Shown one piece after another: positions 1 to 11,332 of a stretch of 64,000 bases of DNA; the first letter of the stretch is position 1, and every line of letters starts with the position of its first letter. The stretch is from Melanocharis versteri (lineage: Eukaryota > Chordata > Aves > Passeriformes > Melanocharitidae): the NCBI GenBank assembly GCA_013397845.1, contig VZTG01010518.1, forward strand, positions 62,001 through 126,000. The letters are read 5' to 3'. The notes under the pieces are model-generated. The model worked only from the letters and a program-made list of their open reading frames with translations. It had not been told where the DNA came from and did not search any database. The translations under genes and the position numbers were made by a program.

Positions 1-68
1 AGTGCTGCAGCCAGTGCCAGCAAGTGGCATGTGTGGCGAATTTTCCATTTGGCAATGTGACCATTGAG
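1..68 (+). CDS. Mucin exon A (5' truncated by window edge)
   Basis: Bases 1-2 finish a codon begun outside the window. From base 3 the frame reads CCSQCQQVACVANFPFGNVT and ends IE. It stops at a consensus donor, GAG|GTAAGC at 69, in phase 0. The CC-x2-C-x4-C spacing is typical of the end of a VWC domain in mucins and VWF. NVT is an N-glycosylation sequon. The upstream acceptor is not in the window. Confidence 0.85.
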
Positions 69-3000
69 GTAAGCACTCCCTTGCTCTGCATACAAGGCTG
101 AATTATCAAAAAGACCTGAGCATTTTTTCAACCAGTGTCGTGCATTTCAAGGCTGGGAGGACCTCAAGGAGATGTAAAAATGTCTGTGTTTCCAAAGTAA
201 ATTTAGATGTTTATACAGCTGTTCCCTGCTGTGTGCATCTCACAGGCACTGCCACTACCATGTTGACAATTATATTCTCTGGCAGGAATGGAAACCATGT
301 TACCTCCGCTTCTTGTGACGTGAAATAGCAAGAAAGAACTTGGAACGGCTGGTGACATGGTGTAATACTGCTCTTGCAGAGATATGTGTGCTGGCTTCAC
401 ATCAAACTGCTCCCATCTGAAGCAGTTTCATTATCTTGCCCTGAAAATACAGGGATACAGTGTAAGCAAGCTGATATCGCTGTGCTGCCACTGATTCTGA
501 ATTTGCTGAGGCAGAAATCGAGTGACACAGCTGCTGTAGAGTAGTGTGACTTGGTAACACACACAGCTAATACATTGTGTCTTGTGAATATAGCGTTGTG
601 TAGGCATGAGCTGAGCCTTTAAACCAAGGGCTTGATGATCTTGGACATCTTTTCCACCCTTAATGACTCTATGATTCCATGATTCCAGCTCTTTGGTTTT
701 ATTACAGATTGCCACTCCTGTGTATGCTTAATGATGCTGTTTCAACCAGTGGCTTGTCTTACATGCTATTGCTTCTCTGACAGCTCTTGTATTCTACATC
801 TTTTCTATTTCGTCCTTTTATTAATAATGTATCTTACAAACTGGATTTTTCTGTTCCAATATATAATTTTTATCTCTCCATGAGAAGGCTTTGCAGTTAT
901 CCATTAACCTCTATTGGAAAGACTTTTTTTCTCTTTCACTTTTTTTCATTTTCTTCTATCTATTAAAAAAGAAAACTGTTGAAATCCTTTGAAAGTGTTA
1001 TTTTTCTTTAGTGTATATTTTAGCCCGCAAACATTAACACACCTACCTTCTGACATTTCTGTTAATACCTTTATGCTCATTCTGGCATTCTTTCATTCTT
1101 TCTCCCTGGGTGGCCACAGAAGTGATTTTGCATAGACTGGTAGCGGGCAAGCTTGGTGCATAATTTGTAGATGTGAGTTGCAGACATCTCAGCCCTTTCA
1201 GAGTGATATGAGCAACCCAGTCTCTGCCAGTTCATTGACTTTATTACTATTTCGGTTTTCTAATTTTATTGCTGTACTCCATTGGCTTTTTTTTTTTCTT
1301 TTTTTTCCTGTTTTTATCAGGTTGGAAAGAGTTACAAAGATCCGTATGACAACTGTACTCACTACACGTGCACTGAATCAGCAGGCCAGTTTTCCTTGAC
1401 TAGTACAATAAAGGTCTGCCTACCATTTGAAGAAGCGAACTGCGTGCCAGTAAGTATTTTACAGCCAGAAAAAGACTTCTGGGATGAGCCCTGATGCTGG
1501 CCTGCGAGTTATCTTTGCTGTTTTGAATGAGTATTTCTTGATCTTTCTGGTATGATCATCCTTGTTTGAAGGAAATGTGCTTTTTCAGCCCAGTGTCCCT
1601 GGAAGTAAAGCAAAAATACTTGCAAACAAGCCCGCACAATTTACATTGTTGTGGGATAAGCACTAGAACTTGAAAGAGAAGGGTGTTGGGGCAATAACAA
1701 GGAGGGATTTTTCATCACTTGAGAAACAGCAGTTTTATAAAATGCAATTAGACAAGTGGTAGCTCACCATGGATCCTTGGGGGACTGATGAGCAAAGTGT
1801 CTTCTGGTATGTGGTGTACCATTAAGTGAGGAAGTGGAACATGAATGAGCAAGGGGTAACATTCATACCTGGGCTTTCAGCTATTGGTGGTTTCCAGTAA
1901 CTTTCAGAAGCATTTTGGGACTTCACAGCAGATCAAAGCAGGGGCTAGGACAGCCATGTACCTGAATTAGCTCTTGGGTAGGCTCTGCACAGGTCAGGCT
2001 GTTCAATTCTGCAGGTAGCTGTCATTCTCTGGGGCTGGGGTTTTTATGCTGGCTTCAATAGGACCTAAGTAAGATCAGGCATGTATTACAGGGCATCTTA
2101 CCTGGCTTGTGAGTGATACACAGTTCTAAGAAAATTCACTTCCTTCCTTGCTGGATGATTTGTTTTGGTTTGTTTTTTTAAAGTAGCTTTATATATAATT
2201 GGTACACAAATAGGTCTGATGAAGAATTTGTGTGGATTAGAGATGAGGGACTGTAACAGAACTCTCGTCATTGCTACTGTCTGCTTAGCACTACATGCAT
2301 CTGAACTGACTGTTCTGGTTACTTTCAATACAGGGGACAGTTGAGGTGTCTTCAGATGGCTGTTGTAAGACATGTGAGTGCATTAAATCACTGATTCTAT
2401 ATTCCAATACTGTTTGGTTCTTCCCTGCTTGTAGCCCTGTTTCTGCACGCACTGAGAGTCTGCAGTTTCCACAGACTGAAAGTTTTACAGCAGCAGAACT
2501 GTTCTGTACCTCACAGCCAAGAATAAGAATCTGCCTCATTCTTCCAATGGGAATGCTAACATTTTTTAATCTCCTTTTCCATGTTCTAAAATAACTGAAA
2601 TACTGTTAGCTCAAACTATGCTCCTGATAAAAAAAAAAACCTCGTAGAAAACATTCTCTGTATTACTGCATCTGCAAATTGCATAAAAACAAAGTTTTGG
2701 GTTTTTTTTTTTCTGTAGTATCCACTCAGAAATCCTAGGTTGTTATAGAACCACAAATGTAATTTGTAACAATATTAGAAAAACCTAAACCCTTCATGTC
2801 TCCTTTAGGTCTTGATTCAAAAGTGTCTTTACATGCTAAAGCTAGTCCACAAATGGAAAAGTACATTGACCAGTGGGGAATTGTTTTGCTGAATTAATGC
2901 CTCTTTGCACTCTCATTTGTGGTTTTGGTCGTGCATTTGAACTGTGAAAAGTTTTACTAGGATGAACTATCCTTGGTTTACTAGCAGATACCTTTCAAAA

Positions 3001-3939
3001 CATTTATTCCCCAGTCTAACAGGAGTGTTCTTCTGCCCAGGTATTGACCTACCACACAAATGCAAGCGCAATGTGAAGGAGCAGTACATCGTCCATGGCA
3101 ACTGCAAGTCAGCTGCTCCCGTCCCAGTGCCCTTTTGTGAAGGGATGTGCAGTACCTACTCTGTGTAAGTAGGAAGCCTTTGTCCTCCTCTGTGGCTTGT
3201 CTTCCTGTGGCTCCTCTGTCCTTCCTGTGGCTCCTCTGTGGCTTGTGGGTTCTTGTCACCAGTGGGCTGCAGCTGTTTGTCCTCTTCCTGCTGTTTGAAA
3301 GGACCTGGATGGGAAACTGGGTGTGGAGAAGAGCAGTCATTAGCAATGGCTTCAGTGTGACAGAGTGCCTTATCTTAGTCAGGAAAATAGATCCCTTGGG
3401 AAAGACATCAGCTAAATTTATTAAACACGCTCTTAAACATGTCCTTGTATGGTTTTTGAACAGCTCTAGTTTAAACCACAGGACATTTTCCTGCCTCTTG
3501 TTCTCTGCATGAATTGCTCCTTTCTGTCTTGGTAGAATGGGGCTAATCCAAAATCCACCGAAGTTACTGGGATTTTCCCCACTGATGTCAAAGGATCTGG
3601 CCCTGCATAGCCAATAGCATCCTGAGGAAAGGCTCTTATGAATCAATGGAAAAATAGATAAGAAATTTTGCTCCATAGTAGTATGTGCATTTGGAGCAGC
3701 AAATATGGATCAGTTTGGGAAGACAACAGGCAGCAGACTGATATGAAAAATCTCATTTCTATAGGTATTCTTTTGAGGCCAGTGAAATGGAACACAAATG
3801 CACTTGCTGCCACGAAAAAAGAAGTCACAAAGTGAAGGTGGAACTGGTTTGCTCGGACCATAAAACAGTCCAGTTCACATATGTGTACGTAGATGAATGT
3901 GGATGTGTGGAAACAAAATGCCCAAAGAGGATAACATGA
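1..3939 (+). CDS. Gel-forming mucin / VWF-family protein, 3' end (partial, 5 exons)
   Basis: Join of 1-68, 1321-1449, 2334-2373, 3041-3164 and 3765-3939 (stop TGA 3937-3939); the 5' part lies outside the window. All four introns are GT-AG, with phases 0, 0, 1 and 2, and keep one open frame of 177 residues. Order seen: CCSQC motif and end of a VWC-type domain; a segment with NCTHYTC; GTVEVSSDGCCKTC; then a CTCK of about 92 residues with 11 cysteines. Known for the family: the CTCK makes disulfide-linked dimers in the endoplasmic reticulum, and the proteins form secreted gels (mucins) or multimers (VWF). GT-x5-GCCKTC and YSxExxxxEHxCxCC are, from memory, closest to MUC2 and MUC5AC. Two N-glycosylation sequons (NVT, NCT) fit a secreted protein. 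The PTS mucin repeats and N-terminal VWD domains would lie upstream and are not seen. MUC5AC, MUC5B, MUC2, MUC19 or an otogelin-like protein remain possible, so no symbol is given. Confidence 0.92.
69..1320 (+). other. Mucin intron between exons A and B
   Basis: GT-AG intron of 1252 bases, phase 0. It holds a short CR1 3' tail (628-687). It is otherwise T-rich, with a strong poly-pyrimidine run just before the acceptor (1287-1318). I see no other exon or RNA gene in it. Confidence 0.85.
628..687 (+). mobile_element. CR1 retroposon, 3' tail fragment
   Basis: GGCTTGATGATCTTGGACAT, then TTTTCCACCC and TGACTCTATGATTCCATGAT, is the conserved 3' terminus of avian CR1 with two copies of its terminal octamer-like repeat. 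Only about 60 bases remain. It lies in a mucin intron in the same direction as the gene. Confidence 0.8.
1321..1449 (+). CDS. Mucin exon B, VWC-type segment
   Basis: The acceptor is a long pyrimidine tract ending TTTTTATCAG at 1320; the donor is CCA|GTAAGT at 1450. The exon is 129 bases, phase 0 at both ends, 43 codons. It starts VGKSYKDPYDNCTHYTCTES and ends PFEEANCVP. Four cysteines, with NCT as a sequon, follow the pattern of the segment between the VWC domain and the CTCK in gel-forming mucins (NCxxYTC ... QF ... C). The open frame fits exons A and C without a shift. Confidence 0.92.
1450..2333 (+). other. Mucin intron between exons B and C
   Basis: GT-AG intron of 884 bases, phase 0. 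No repeat family or extra exon is recognised in it. Confidence 0.85.
2334..2373 (+). CDS. Mucin exon C, CCKTC mini-exon
   Basis: This 40-base exon has acceptor TTTCAATACAG at 2333 and donor ACAT|GTGAGT at 2374. It reads GTVEVSSDGCCKT plus the first base of a cysteine codon that exon D completes (TGT). The GCCKTC motif just before the cystine knot is a hallmark of MUC2/MUC5-type mucins; VWF has CCDTC at the equivalent place. It is too short for ordinary ORF finders. Confidence 0.9.
2374..3040 (+). other. Mucin intron between exons C and D
   Basis: GT-AG intron of 667 bases, phase 1, with short A-runs (2629-2639) and T-runs (2703-2712). Nothing else is seen. Confidence 0.85.
3041..3164 (+). 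CDS. Mucin exon D, first half of the C-terminal cystine knot
   Basis: The acceptor is TTCTGCCCAG at 3040. The donor is GT|GTAAGT at 3165, chosen over a GT at 3163 because it gives a perfect GTAAGT and keeps frame with exon E. After the split cysteine the 124-base exon reads IDLPHKCKRNVKEQYIVHGN, then CKSAAPVPVPFCEGMCSTYS, and leaves two bases of a valine codon. Its four complete-codon cysteines (KC, NC, FC, MC) match the first four of the CTCK. The FCEGMC block corresponds to YCxGxC in VWF and mucins. Confidence 0.92.
3165..3764 (+). other. Mucin intron between exons D and E
   Basis: GT-AG intron of 600 bases, phase 2. It contains a 20-bp tandem duplication (3201-3240) close to the donor. 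A long antisense reading frame crosses it and exon D but shows no protein features. Confidence 0.85.
3201..3240 (+). repeat. 20-bp tandem duplication in mucin intron
   Basis: Two adjacent copies of CTTCCTGTGGCTCCTCTGT(C/G) differ only in the last base. The flanks also share CTCTGTGGCTTGT (3188-3200 and 3235-3247), so the array may have grown by slippage from a slightly longer unit. Confidence 0.9.
3765..3939 (+). CDS. Mucin terminal exon E, second half of the cystine knot and stop
   Basis: The acceptor is TTTCTATAG at 3764. The first G completes the split valine codon. The frame then reads YSFEASEMEHKCTCCHEKRS, continues through VELVCSDHK, and ends YVDECGCVETKCPKRIT before TGA at 3937. Seven cysteines (CxCC, VC, ECGC, KC) complete the set of eleven. 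The CxCC and the closing CxC...C are the core of the knot and of interchain bonding in the family. Only five residues follow the last cysteine, a short tail compared with human MUC2 or MUC5AC as I remember them. Confidence 0.93.
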
Positions 3940-4135
3940 ATATAAAGTAAAGGAAACATTTAATCTCCCATTTAATCCTTCCCTAGCAAGTGAGTAGTTT
4001 AGAAAACAGCTGTGAATAACCTTCAAATGACCATAGTAGCGCTTTTTCTTTCTGGTATTATATGCAGTTATGGAAATTAGCTAAGAGTTGGCTCTAAATG
4101 TTTGTAGAATAAACTGCGGTTCAAAGAGGACTTGT
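3940..4135 (+). terminator. Mucin 3' UTR and polyadenylation signal
   Basis: A canonical AATAAA lies at 4108-4113, about 170 bases after the stop. A T-rich and GT-containing stretch (about 4130-4147) follows, as expected for a downstream element. Cleavage is probably at about 4125-4135. A second, weaker candidate AATAAA lies near 4980 in AT-rich DNA and could serve a longer isoform. Confidence 0.75.
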
Positions 4136-5931
4136 TCTCCTTTTTCAGTGATGCTGCTAACGGGGCAAAGTGGCTGATGTCTTTAATCCCACACTGGTGT
4201 ATAAACCAAGGTTATTACAAGACACTCTAGAGACAACTGATGCCTTTCAAAAGTCCTGTCTGAAGAAAGTGCACATTTTTAAACCATAACCACATGTATC
4301 ACTTCATTTCCCTTAGAAGAGAAACAATCACTTCCACAGCTGCAGTTCAGGCAGAGGCGGGACTTGGCTCAGGGCCACATTTCTGTTCTTCTCCCCAATG
4401 GTACCAAATTTATTTTAGCTGTTACTGTGGGTCACTGGAGGAAGTCAAGGTGCTTTTTTTTCCTTCTTCACAGTGAGCACTATATCAGGAGTGTAAAAAC
4501 ATGGATCTTACATATACACTACAAAATGAATATATTTGCACCATTATTGGGAGTCCTTATCTCACTGGGGGTTTTTATTATTTGCCAGCATCAAGCTCTG
4601 ATCTATGTGTTAGTTCAATTTCACTACTGGTTACATGACTATGATTTGTGTTACAAATAATTGACTCCCAGCTGGCATGCCCAGTGGTACTGGTGACAGT
4701 ATTTCATGTGGACAGGGATCAAAATGATCTGACAATACCCTGAGAGTACACAAGGAAGGCAGATGGTTCTATTATTTGAGCAATTTGTCTTTTGTGACCT
4801 GAAAGAGAACTGAAGACTGTGACTTTCTTAGTGTCTGTGGAGGCTTTTTGGGAATTGTTTTGCAGGGAATGCTTTTGAACTGACCAAGTACATATGAAAT
4901 GCATTATACTTTAGCTTTACATTTTTAAAGTGTTGCAGCTCTTGAGCCCCAAGGAATCTTTAATTTGCTTCTTTTTCATAATAAATCCTTTCAGCAGATG
5001 TCAGATTTCTTTGATGTGTACTGTTTCATCATGGTGTTACTGATCTTAAATTGCAGGGATCCTTGATATTGCTTGATTATAAGTTATTGGAACCTCCAAA
5101 TAATTCAGTTAACTGTCTGTGCAATGCAGCTCCCTTGGAAGGCACAATTGCTTGACCGCGGCTCATGTATAAATTTCACATTAGTCCTGAAAACTGTTTT
5201 TATTGGTAAAAATCAAGCACACAAATGCTTTTGCAATGCGAAGAGCAGCACCAAAAAAAAAAAAAGATATTTCTTTCTTTCCTCCTTGCCTTTCCTTGAA
5301 GGGGAAGAGGTCATTCTTGAGTGCTTTTGTCATCAGAATATTAAGCAGACTCGGTAAGTAGTCATATACACACTCATGCAAATCAACCTGCCAACCAGCC
5401 CTGCAAATCAATAATTGTCAGCAAGATGACTTAGCAGGAACAGGATCAGAAACCTTTCACATCGCTGCATTATATTCATGTGAGAGAAGGGAATAAACCA
5501 CAATCTAATCATACTAGCTGTCTTTAGATTTCTATTCTCTTGTCTGTTTCAGTAATAATGAGATTTTACACAGAAGCTGTCAATGGCATTGATTTAAAGG
5601 CATGCTTTCTTGCTCATTTTTGGCATGCATTTTGCTTTTCAGGCAAGTGAAATGCTCGAACCAAAGGTATATTTCCATCTCCAGGATGCTTTTGATCACG
5701 TGAAATCTCACATGCTCCTTCTTCATTCCCAGTTACACCTGGCACTCCATTTACTCACTCAGTCCAGCACCTAACTGGCCTATGTGATACTACTTAGAGC
5801 CCTGAGGCCAGGTTTTAAAGAGAACTCATTGGTTCTCTGTTTGCAGGTGCAGAGTCTTACTTAGCTGCCAGCAAGGTAAAGCCTATTAAATGAGAATTTC
5901 AGCTTCTTCAGCTAAAAGACAGTCAATAAGT
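4136..5931. other. Intergenic DNA downstream of the mucin
   Basis: AT-rich with short A-runs (e.g. 5252-5264). Open frames are short and without motifs. No exon, RNA gene or repeat family is recognised. Confidence 0.6.
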
Positions 5932-6440
5932 ATTACAGAATTACAGAATATGCTGAGTTGGAAGGGACCCACAAGGGTCATTGAATCCAACTCCTGGCCC
6001 TGCACAGGACACTCCAAGAGTCACACAATGCGCCCAAGTCTGTTGTCCAAATGCTTCTGGAACTCTTGTAGGCTCAGTGCTGTGACCACTTCCCCAGGGA
6101 GCCTGTTCCAGTGCCCAACCGTCTGGGTGAAGAACCTTTTTCTAATATCCAACCTAAACTTCCCCTGACACAACTTCAGGCTGTTCCCTTGGGTTCTGTC
6201 ACTGGTGAGAGAAGAGATCAGTGTCTGCCCTTCCTCTTCCCATCATGAGGAAGTTGTAACTGCAATGAGGTCTCCGGTTAGTCTCCTCTTCTCCAGGCTG
6301 AACAGACCAAGTGACCTCAGCCCCTCCTCATATAGCTTCCCCTCAATGCCCTTCACCATCTTTGCTGCCCTGCTTTGGACCCTCTCTAATAGTTTAGTAT
6401 CTTATATTGTGGTGACTGAAACTACACACAATACTCAAGT
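5932..6440 (-). mobile_element. CR1 non-LTR retroposon, 5'-truncated
   Basis: On the plus strand it starts with the reverse complement of the CR1 3' end (ATTACAGAATATGCTGAGTT, GGAAGGGACCCAC). It continues through well-known CR1 blocks such as CTTCCCCAGGGAGCCTGTTC, CTCTTCTCCAGGCTGAACAG and CACAATACTCAAG. About 510 bases of the 3' region are present, so the element is inserted in minus orientation and 5'-truncated as usual. Decayed open frames within it are not genes. Confidence 0.93.
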
Positions 6441-9400
6441 CAACGGGTCAAACATCTCCCCACCCACCACAGAACCAAAAACCAGCCTGGAGACTGCTTG
6501 ATCAAGCCGCTGACAAGCTGGCCCTTCTTGCTCAGTGCCTGTGCCTCTGCATGCAGCAGCAGCACTGCTGCTTGCACAGAGCAAGCTGGACTGCAGCAAA
6601 AATCTGTGTGTCCTTTTTTAGGGTGTTGCCACAAGCTCCCCACCAGAATGGGCAAAGTTAAACACAGGTGATCTTGCCTGTAAGAGCTTGATTTGACCAT
6701 GTTCCTGCTGCTGTTGCTGTGTGGCTGCTTCTCACGTGTGCAGGGTCAAGCCTTCATCTGTAGCCCAAGGCCATCTCTTCCAGTTACTGACTGGTCTCTG
6801 CAAGTCAAACATTCCCCTGGCGTAACTCAAGAAAAGTCAGTGGCATGACTCCAAGTACTGTTTCTTCCTTTTGCGCGAATTCTTTACACCAGCATAAACT
6901 ACAATAGGGTAACCCCAGGAGAACCAGTGCTCAGCTGAGCCAGTTGGGCCAGGGCTCAGCTGGTTTCAGCCTGTAGCCATTCTTTCCTTATCATGCGAGG
7001 ATGGTACTCCCAACTCACTGAACAGTTCTGAACCAGCACACGAGGAAGTACTGTCACATATTGCTAAAATAAATATTTGTCAGAGATACTGCCTCATGTC
7101 AGGTGAATAATTCTTAAGATACTTTATCATTTTACTGGTGTGCTCTGAGTCTGGGTTGCCATTATATGATGACCTCTGACTTGCCTATTGGTTTGAGGCT
7201 TGGAAAGGTCAGTTCACAACACTACTTTGATGTAGTTCAGCTAAATTTTCTTTTGGCTTTTGTTACCAGTTATTGGCATTTGCAAGGAGGAGAAGAAAAT
7301 TCAGGTTGTACTCTGAATTTTTATTTGGGGAGAGGCGCTACTCTTTGACCTAGTTCTCCACTGAGCGATTCCCTAGCTGTGGAATCCGACCTGTAGTGTT
7401 ACCTATGGTGTGCTTTATCAATATCAATCTATTCTGATATCTAGAATCTCGAGCTGAGAACAAAGACTGTGAACTGTAAATGGCCTCTGATACAGAAGGG
7501 ATTGTTTAAAAGAATGCTGTACCTACTTTGTTTCAGTGTACTGGCTTAACAATTGGACAGTTGCAAGATAAACGTGAAAAAATTCATCTAAGTATCACTC
7601 AGGAAAGTTATCTGATTAGTAATGAACCAGAAAATAAAAGAATCAGGCAAATTCGATGGATCATCTTTTAAGTAAGGGGGAGAATAAAGATTGAGTGGTC
7701 GGAGAGCTGTGCCTGATGCTTCTACAGATTCGTGTGTTCAAAGACAAGTTCTTGGCCTTGTTTATATTTCCCTCCTGATCTAAGATAAGGACAAAGGTAG
7801 GCCTTTGTTTCTTTTACGTGATTGTTTCTTTTATATGATTGTAACATTTAAGTTCATAAAGCCTTCGTGCAGTGATATACAGCATGGTATTTGCTACTTC
7901 TCTGGCATCCCAAACATCCGTTAGGAGAAAGAACTGTGACAATTTTCCAGAGACATCAAGACAAAGTTATCAGTTGTGAAAATCTTTCTTATTTTTATAC
8001 TTCAAAGGATCTGATTATTCAGTATCTTTAGGGCAACAATGGAGTCTCAGTTTACCTTGTACAAGGCAATTCTCACATCCATTTAATCCTTAGACAATGG
8101 AAATGCCTCTCTCAGGAAAGCGGCCTCATTGGAGGCCTGCCTGGGTAATTGGCCTTCTGTCCGGAGCAGGCCGCAGTTTGATCATGAAGCCACAGAAACG
8201 CTGTAATTTCTTAAGCACTTTACTTTTCTCTAAAAAACGTGAAGGCACAATTTCCGTCAGTAGTTTGTAAAGCAGTTTAAATGATACCCCCTGGCTTTAA
8301 TTTAATCATTTTTTTTAAATTCAAATGCAATCTGTCCAGTGGATTCCTGTAACTGTGGATTGACACTTCAGGTCACAGATATCCCTGTTTCACTCGAGCT
8401 TGATTTCTCCGAAGGCCTGTTTTTAAACTGTCCTCCTTGTTGGAAAGAAAATTATTTAACTACAGATTCTCCAGAGCATCCAGTCCAGAAACCAAGAAGG
8501 ACTGAATAGGTAGGTTATGGTTCATCCCATTTACCTAAAAAAAGTCTGTATAAATCAGGACTTGAGGCACCGTACTCTTTCTGTGTGGTTACTGAAAATT
8601 GCTATGCATCTTACCTCAGCCCAGCCCTCCTCTGGAAATATTCTTACCTTTCCTTCTTTTGACTTCCTAGTCTGAGGTAAGTACAGCCCTACCTCATCTA
8701 AATCCTTTAAGCAATGTAAGGATTTGATCCCAAATGCCAATATTATATATTTGTGACAGGAAGCACCGGATATTTGCCAGAAATTCTGCCAACCCTATAT
8801 CCTACTTTGAACATCTCAACCAGCAGCACTTTTCAGTGGAAACCTCTTTCTTCATGATTTTTACCAAGACTAATGCTGAGAACAGTTTCATATCTTATAA
8901 TAGCTTCTTTGTAAAGGGCTTAATCTCACTTGCTTTTAACATTTATAATCATCTTCTGAATTTTCCCTTTACTCTTTTTTTGGTGTTTTAAATGTAGTCC
9001 TTAGAAACTGATCTCATTCTCAACCCTGACTCTGAATGAGTCATATTTTGACCTACATTAATGTCCCTTAGCATGACTCCAGCAAATCAAAGGGAGCTTA
9101 AAATTGGGCTAAATTAGCAGTGAAGTTGGTGCCATTCTTATGTGTTTTATAAGTAAGTTATATTCAGCTTCAGTGTGTGAAGGTCTCTGAAGAGGTGCAT
9201 AAACCCTTTCGTGTCCCAGCTCTGAAATGGTTTGTTTCATACCACCACCTCTCCTTACACTGCAATTCAAAGAGAATCTTGAGGCAAGTCCATTGCCACT
9301 CCTTTACAGCATCTTGACTTCCCTCCTTTACATATCTCGACATTATTCTATATTGACTGATCTATTTCCTGTAATGCCATAAAAACCTGGCTTAAAACCA

Positions 9401-11275
9401 GAGTTTAATCTGACCTGCAGTGAGCATTGTTCTATAAACAAAAGGCTACTAAAGTGCACTGTAGCCATACCAGCTGCTACTTTATGGCCTGGAATTAGCT
9501 TTTCCCCAAGGGCTATTTCTCTCAAGGACCAGTGCACAAACCATAACATCCCCAAGCACCCCAATTTAGTTCTAGCATGCCTGCTTGAACTTTCTGTTTG
9601 CTCTTGATGATGTTCGCTGCTTTTCCAGACTTCTGGTTAGGCATGGAAAAGATTTCCTGGGTATGTGATATATGCTATAAATCCATCTCTCTTCACTGTT
9701 GCTCCAGGAAAATTTTTAGGAACTGCCATAATTCATCACACTATTCCTAAATAAGTGGTTTGGAAAATCCTTCAAAAAATTTTTATAGCCTGCAGTGCTG
9801 GTCTGTATGGGGAAGTTCTGGTCTGGAGTCTCTTTACTGAGAACCAGAACAGCACCCGTAGCTCCTGTGGATGTTTGTTCTTCTCCATCACCAAATAAAT
9901 CAGACTGGACATCTTTCTAGAGACACCTGTGCCTTTCCAGGAGCAATTAGTTGATTGGGTGACATTTTTGTGCCCTATGTTGTTCTGTTCATACTAAATC
10001 ATAATAATGGCCCTTGTAGCAATTATAAAAGGAAAATCAGTTTCAAACACATTCTCATCCTACATCTACACTTTCCTAATGGAATAATTATTCAATTACT
10101 GCTCATGCAAAGATTTCTGCCAGAAGGAGAAGCTATGCCTATTAATTCACCTTTCCCTCAAGCTCAATGACTTGAAAACCAGCTGAAAAATAAACCCCAG
10201 TCAAGCTGAAGAAAGCAAACAAAGGTTTCCCAGCAGTCTCATATTTTGCTTTCAGAGCAATGCTCACAAGTGTGCTTGACTTTCCTGACATGTTTTTATT
10301 CATAACTAATGAATTAAGCTGCTTGCTTTTGATGTTGACTTTTCACTGCAGAATATGACTCAGTGAAAGGAGCTTCTTTGCACCCTGGGCATGTTGTGGG
10401 ATGGCATAGCACTTCTGATAACAAAATTGTCTGTTCTATAAAAATGAGTTGTTACTTTATCTGATGAACAGTTCTACAAATATCATCCTTTCTTGTAGAT
10501 ACTGGGGGATTCCATAATACAGTTCCATTTCATTGCTACTTTATCACTTTGAATTCCCTAGTTTCTAATAGCTTTGGGCCTGATTCTCTTCTACTTTCTA
10601 TTTTATAAATATGTGATAGTTCAGGAATCTTTTTTTTTTAATCACAGCTTTTTATTGCAGCTTTAAAATTGAACTACATTTTTCGTTTTTATTTCCCTCA
10701 TAAGGCAGGCTGCCTTGCCTGAGAAAGATTCTTCTAACAAAATAATAAATAACAAAGTTTTTCATTATCATCATCAAAGATGAATTACTCTGTACATGGA
10801 GCTTGTAAAACACTTCAGGCTCCAACTATTGGAACAAAATAGTCTGTTAATAATGCATGCAAGGGATTATTAGTAATTAAGAACTGTTTCTGCTTGTTCC
10901 TGCAGTCAAAACAAGGGAGCAAACATTGAAACAGGTAATCTTTGTTGCTAATGAATTCTGACTGGACTAGCAGGTCCTGCTTCATCTGCACAGCTTTCTT
11001 TGAAAGAAAACTAAGTTATGTATCCAGTCTGCACTACAGCTCAAGCCCTGAGATTGGTCAGCACTGTCCTTTAAAATGGAATATACGCTTACACCAGCAG
11101 AATCTAAAAGTGAGAAAAGCCTTTGCTTTCTCTGAAAATCCCAACCTGTCAATTCATACAAGAAGACATTGGAAGTGGTGTTACGATGTGACAGAAACGT
11201 GGTGTGACGGGTTCCTTAGGCAGCCAGTTCACTGAAGCGGAATGTTTTTAAAGTAAAAAAGGGCTGTCCCTTGCC
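6441..11275. other. Intergenic DNA, no gene seen
   Basis: Mostly AT-rich unique sequence. A small locally CpG-richer stretch with an inverted repeat lies at 8121-8420. No coding exon with a recognisable protein, RNA gene or repeat family was found. Confidence 0.55.
8122..8137. repeat. Perfect short inverted repeat GGCCTC-ATTG-GAGGCC
   Basis: A six-base stem and four-base loop whose centre holds ATTGG, the reverse of a CCAAT box. A second AATTGGCC lies about 15 bases on. The next 300 bases carry about eight CpGs in otherwise CpG-poor DNA. A role is not shown. Confidence 0.6.
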
Positions 11276-11332
11276 AAAAAAAACAAAAACAAAAACAAAA
11301 CAAAAAAAACCAAAAAAAAAAAAAAAAAAAAA
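11276..11332 (+). repeat. A-rich (AAAAAC)n / poly-A tract
   Basis: A-rich run with interspersed C, ending in more than 20 A. It could be a simple repeat or the decayed tail of a retroposed sequence inserted in plus orientation. No recognisable source sequence precedes it. Confidence 0.8.

Noticed and set aside
2981..3676. 231-codon minus-strand open frame, the longest in the window
   Set aside because: It lies antisense to mucin exon D and its introns, contains no recognisable domain, and is a shadow of the real plus-strand exon.
4979..4986. Second AATAAA downstream of the mucin
   Set aside because: About 870 bases beyond the first signal in AT-rich DNA. The canonical signal at 4108 suffices, and nothing shows use of the distal one.
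5890..6501. Open frames of 92 and 98 codons
   Set aside because: They fall largely within a minus-oriented CR1 and are shadows of the repeat.
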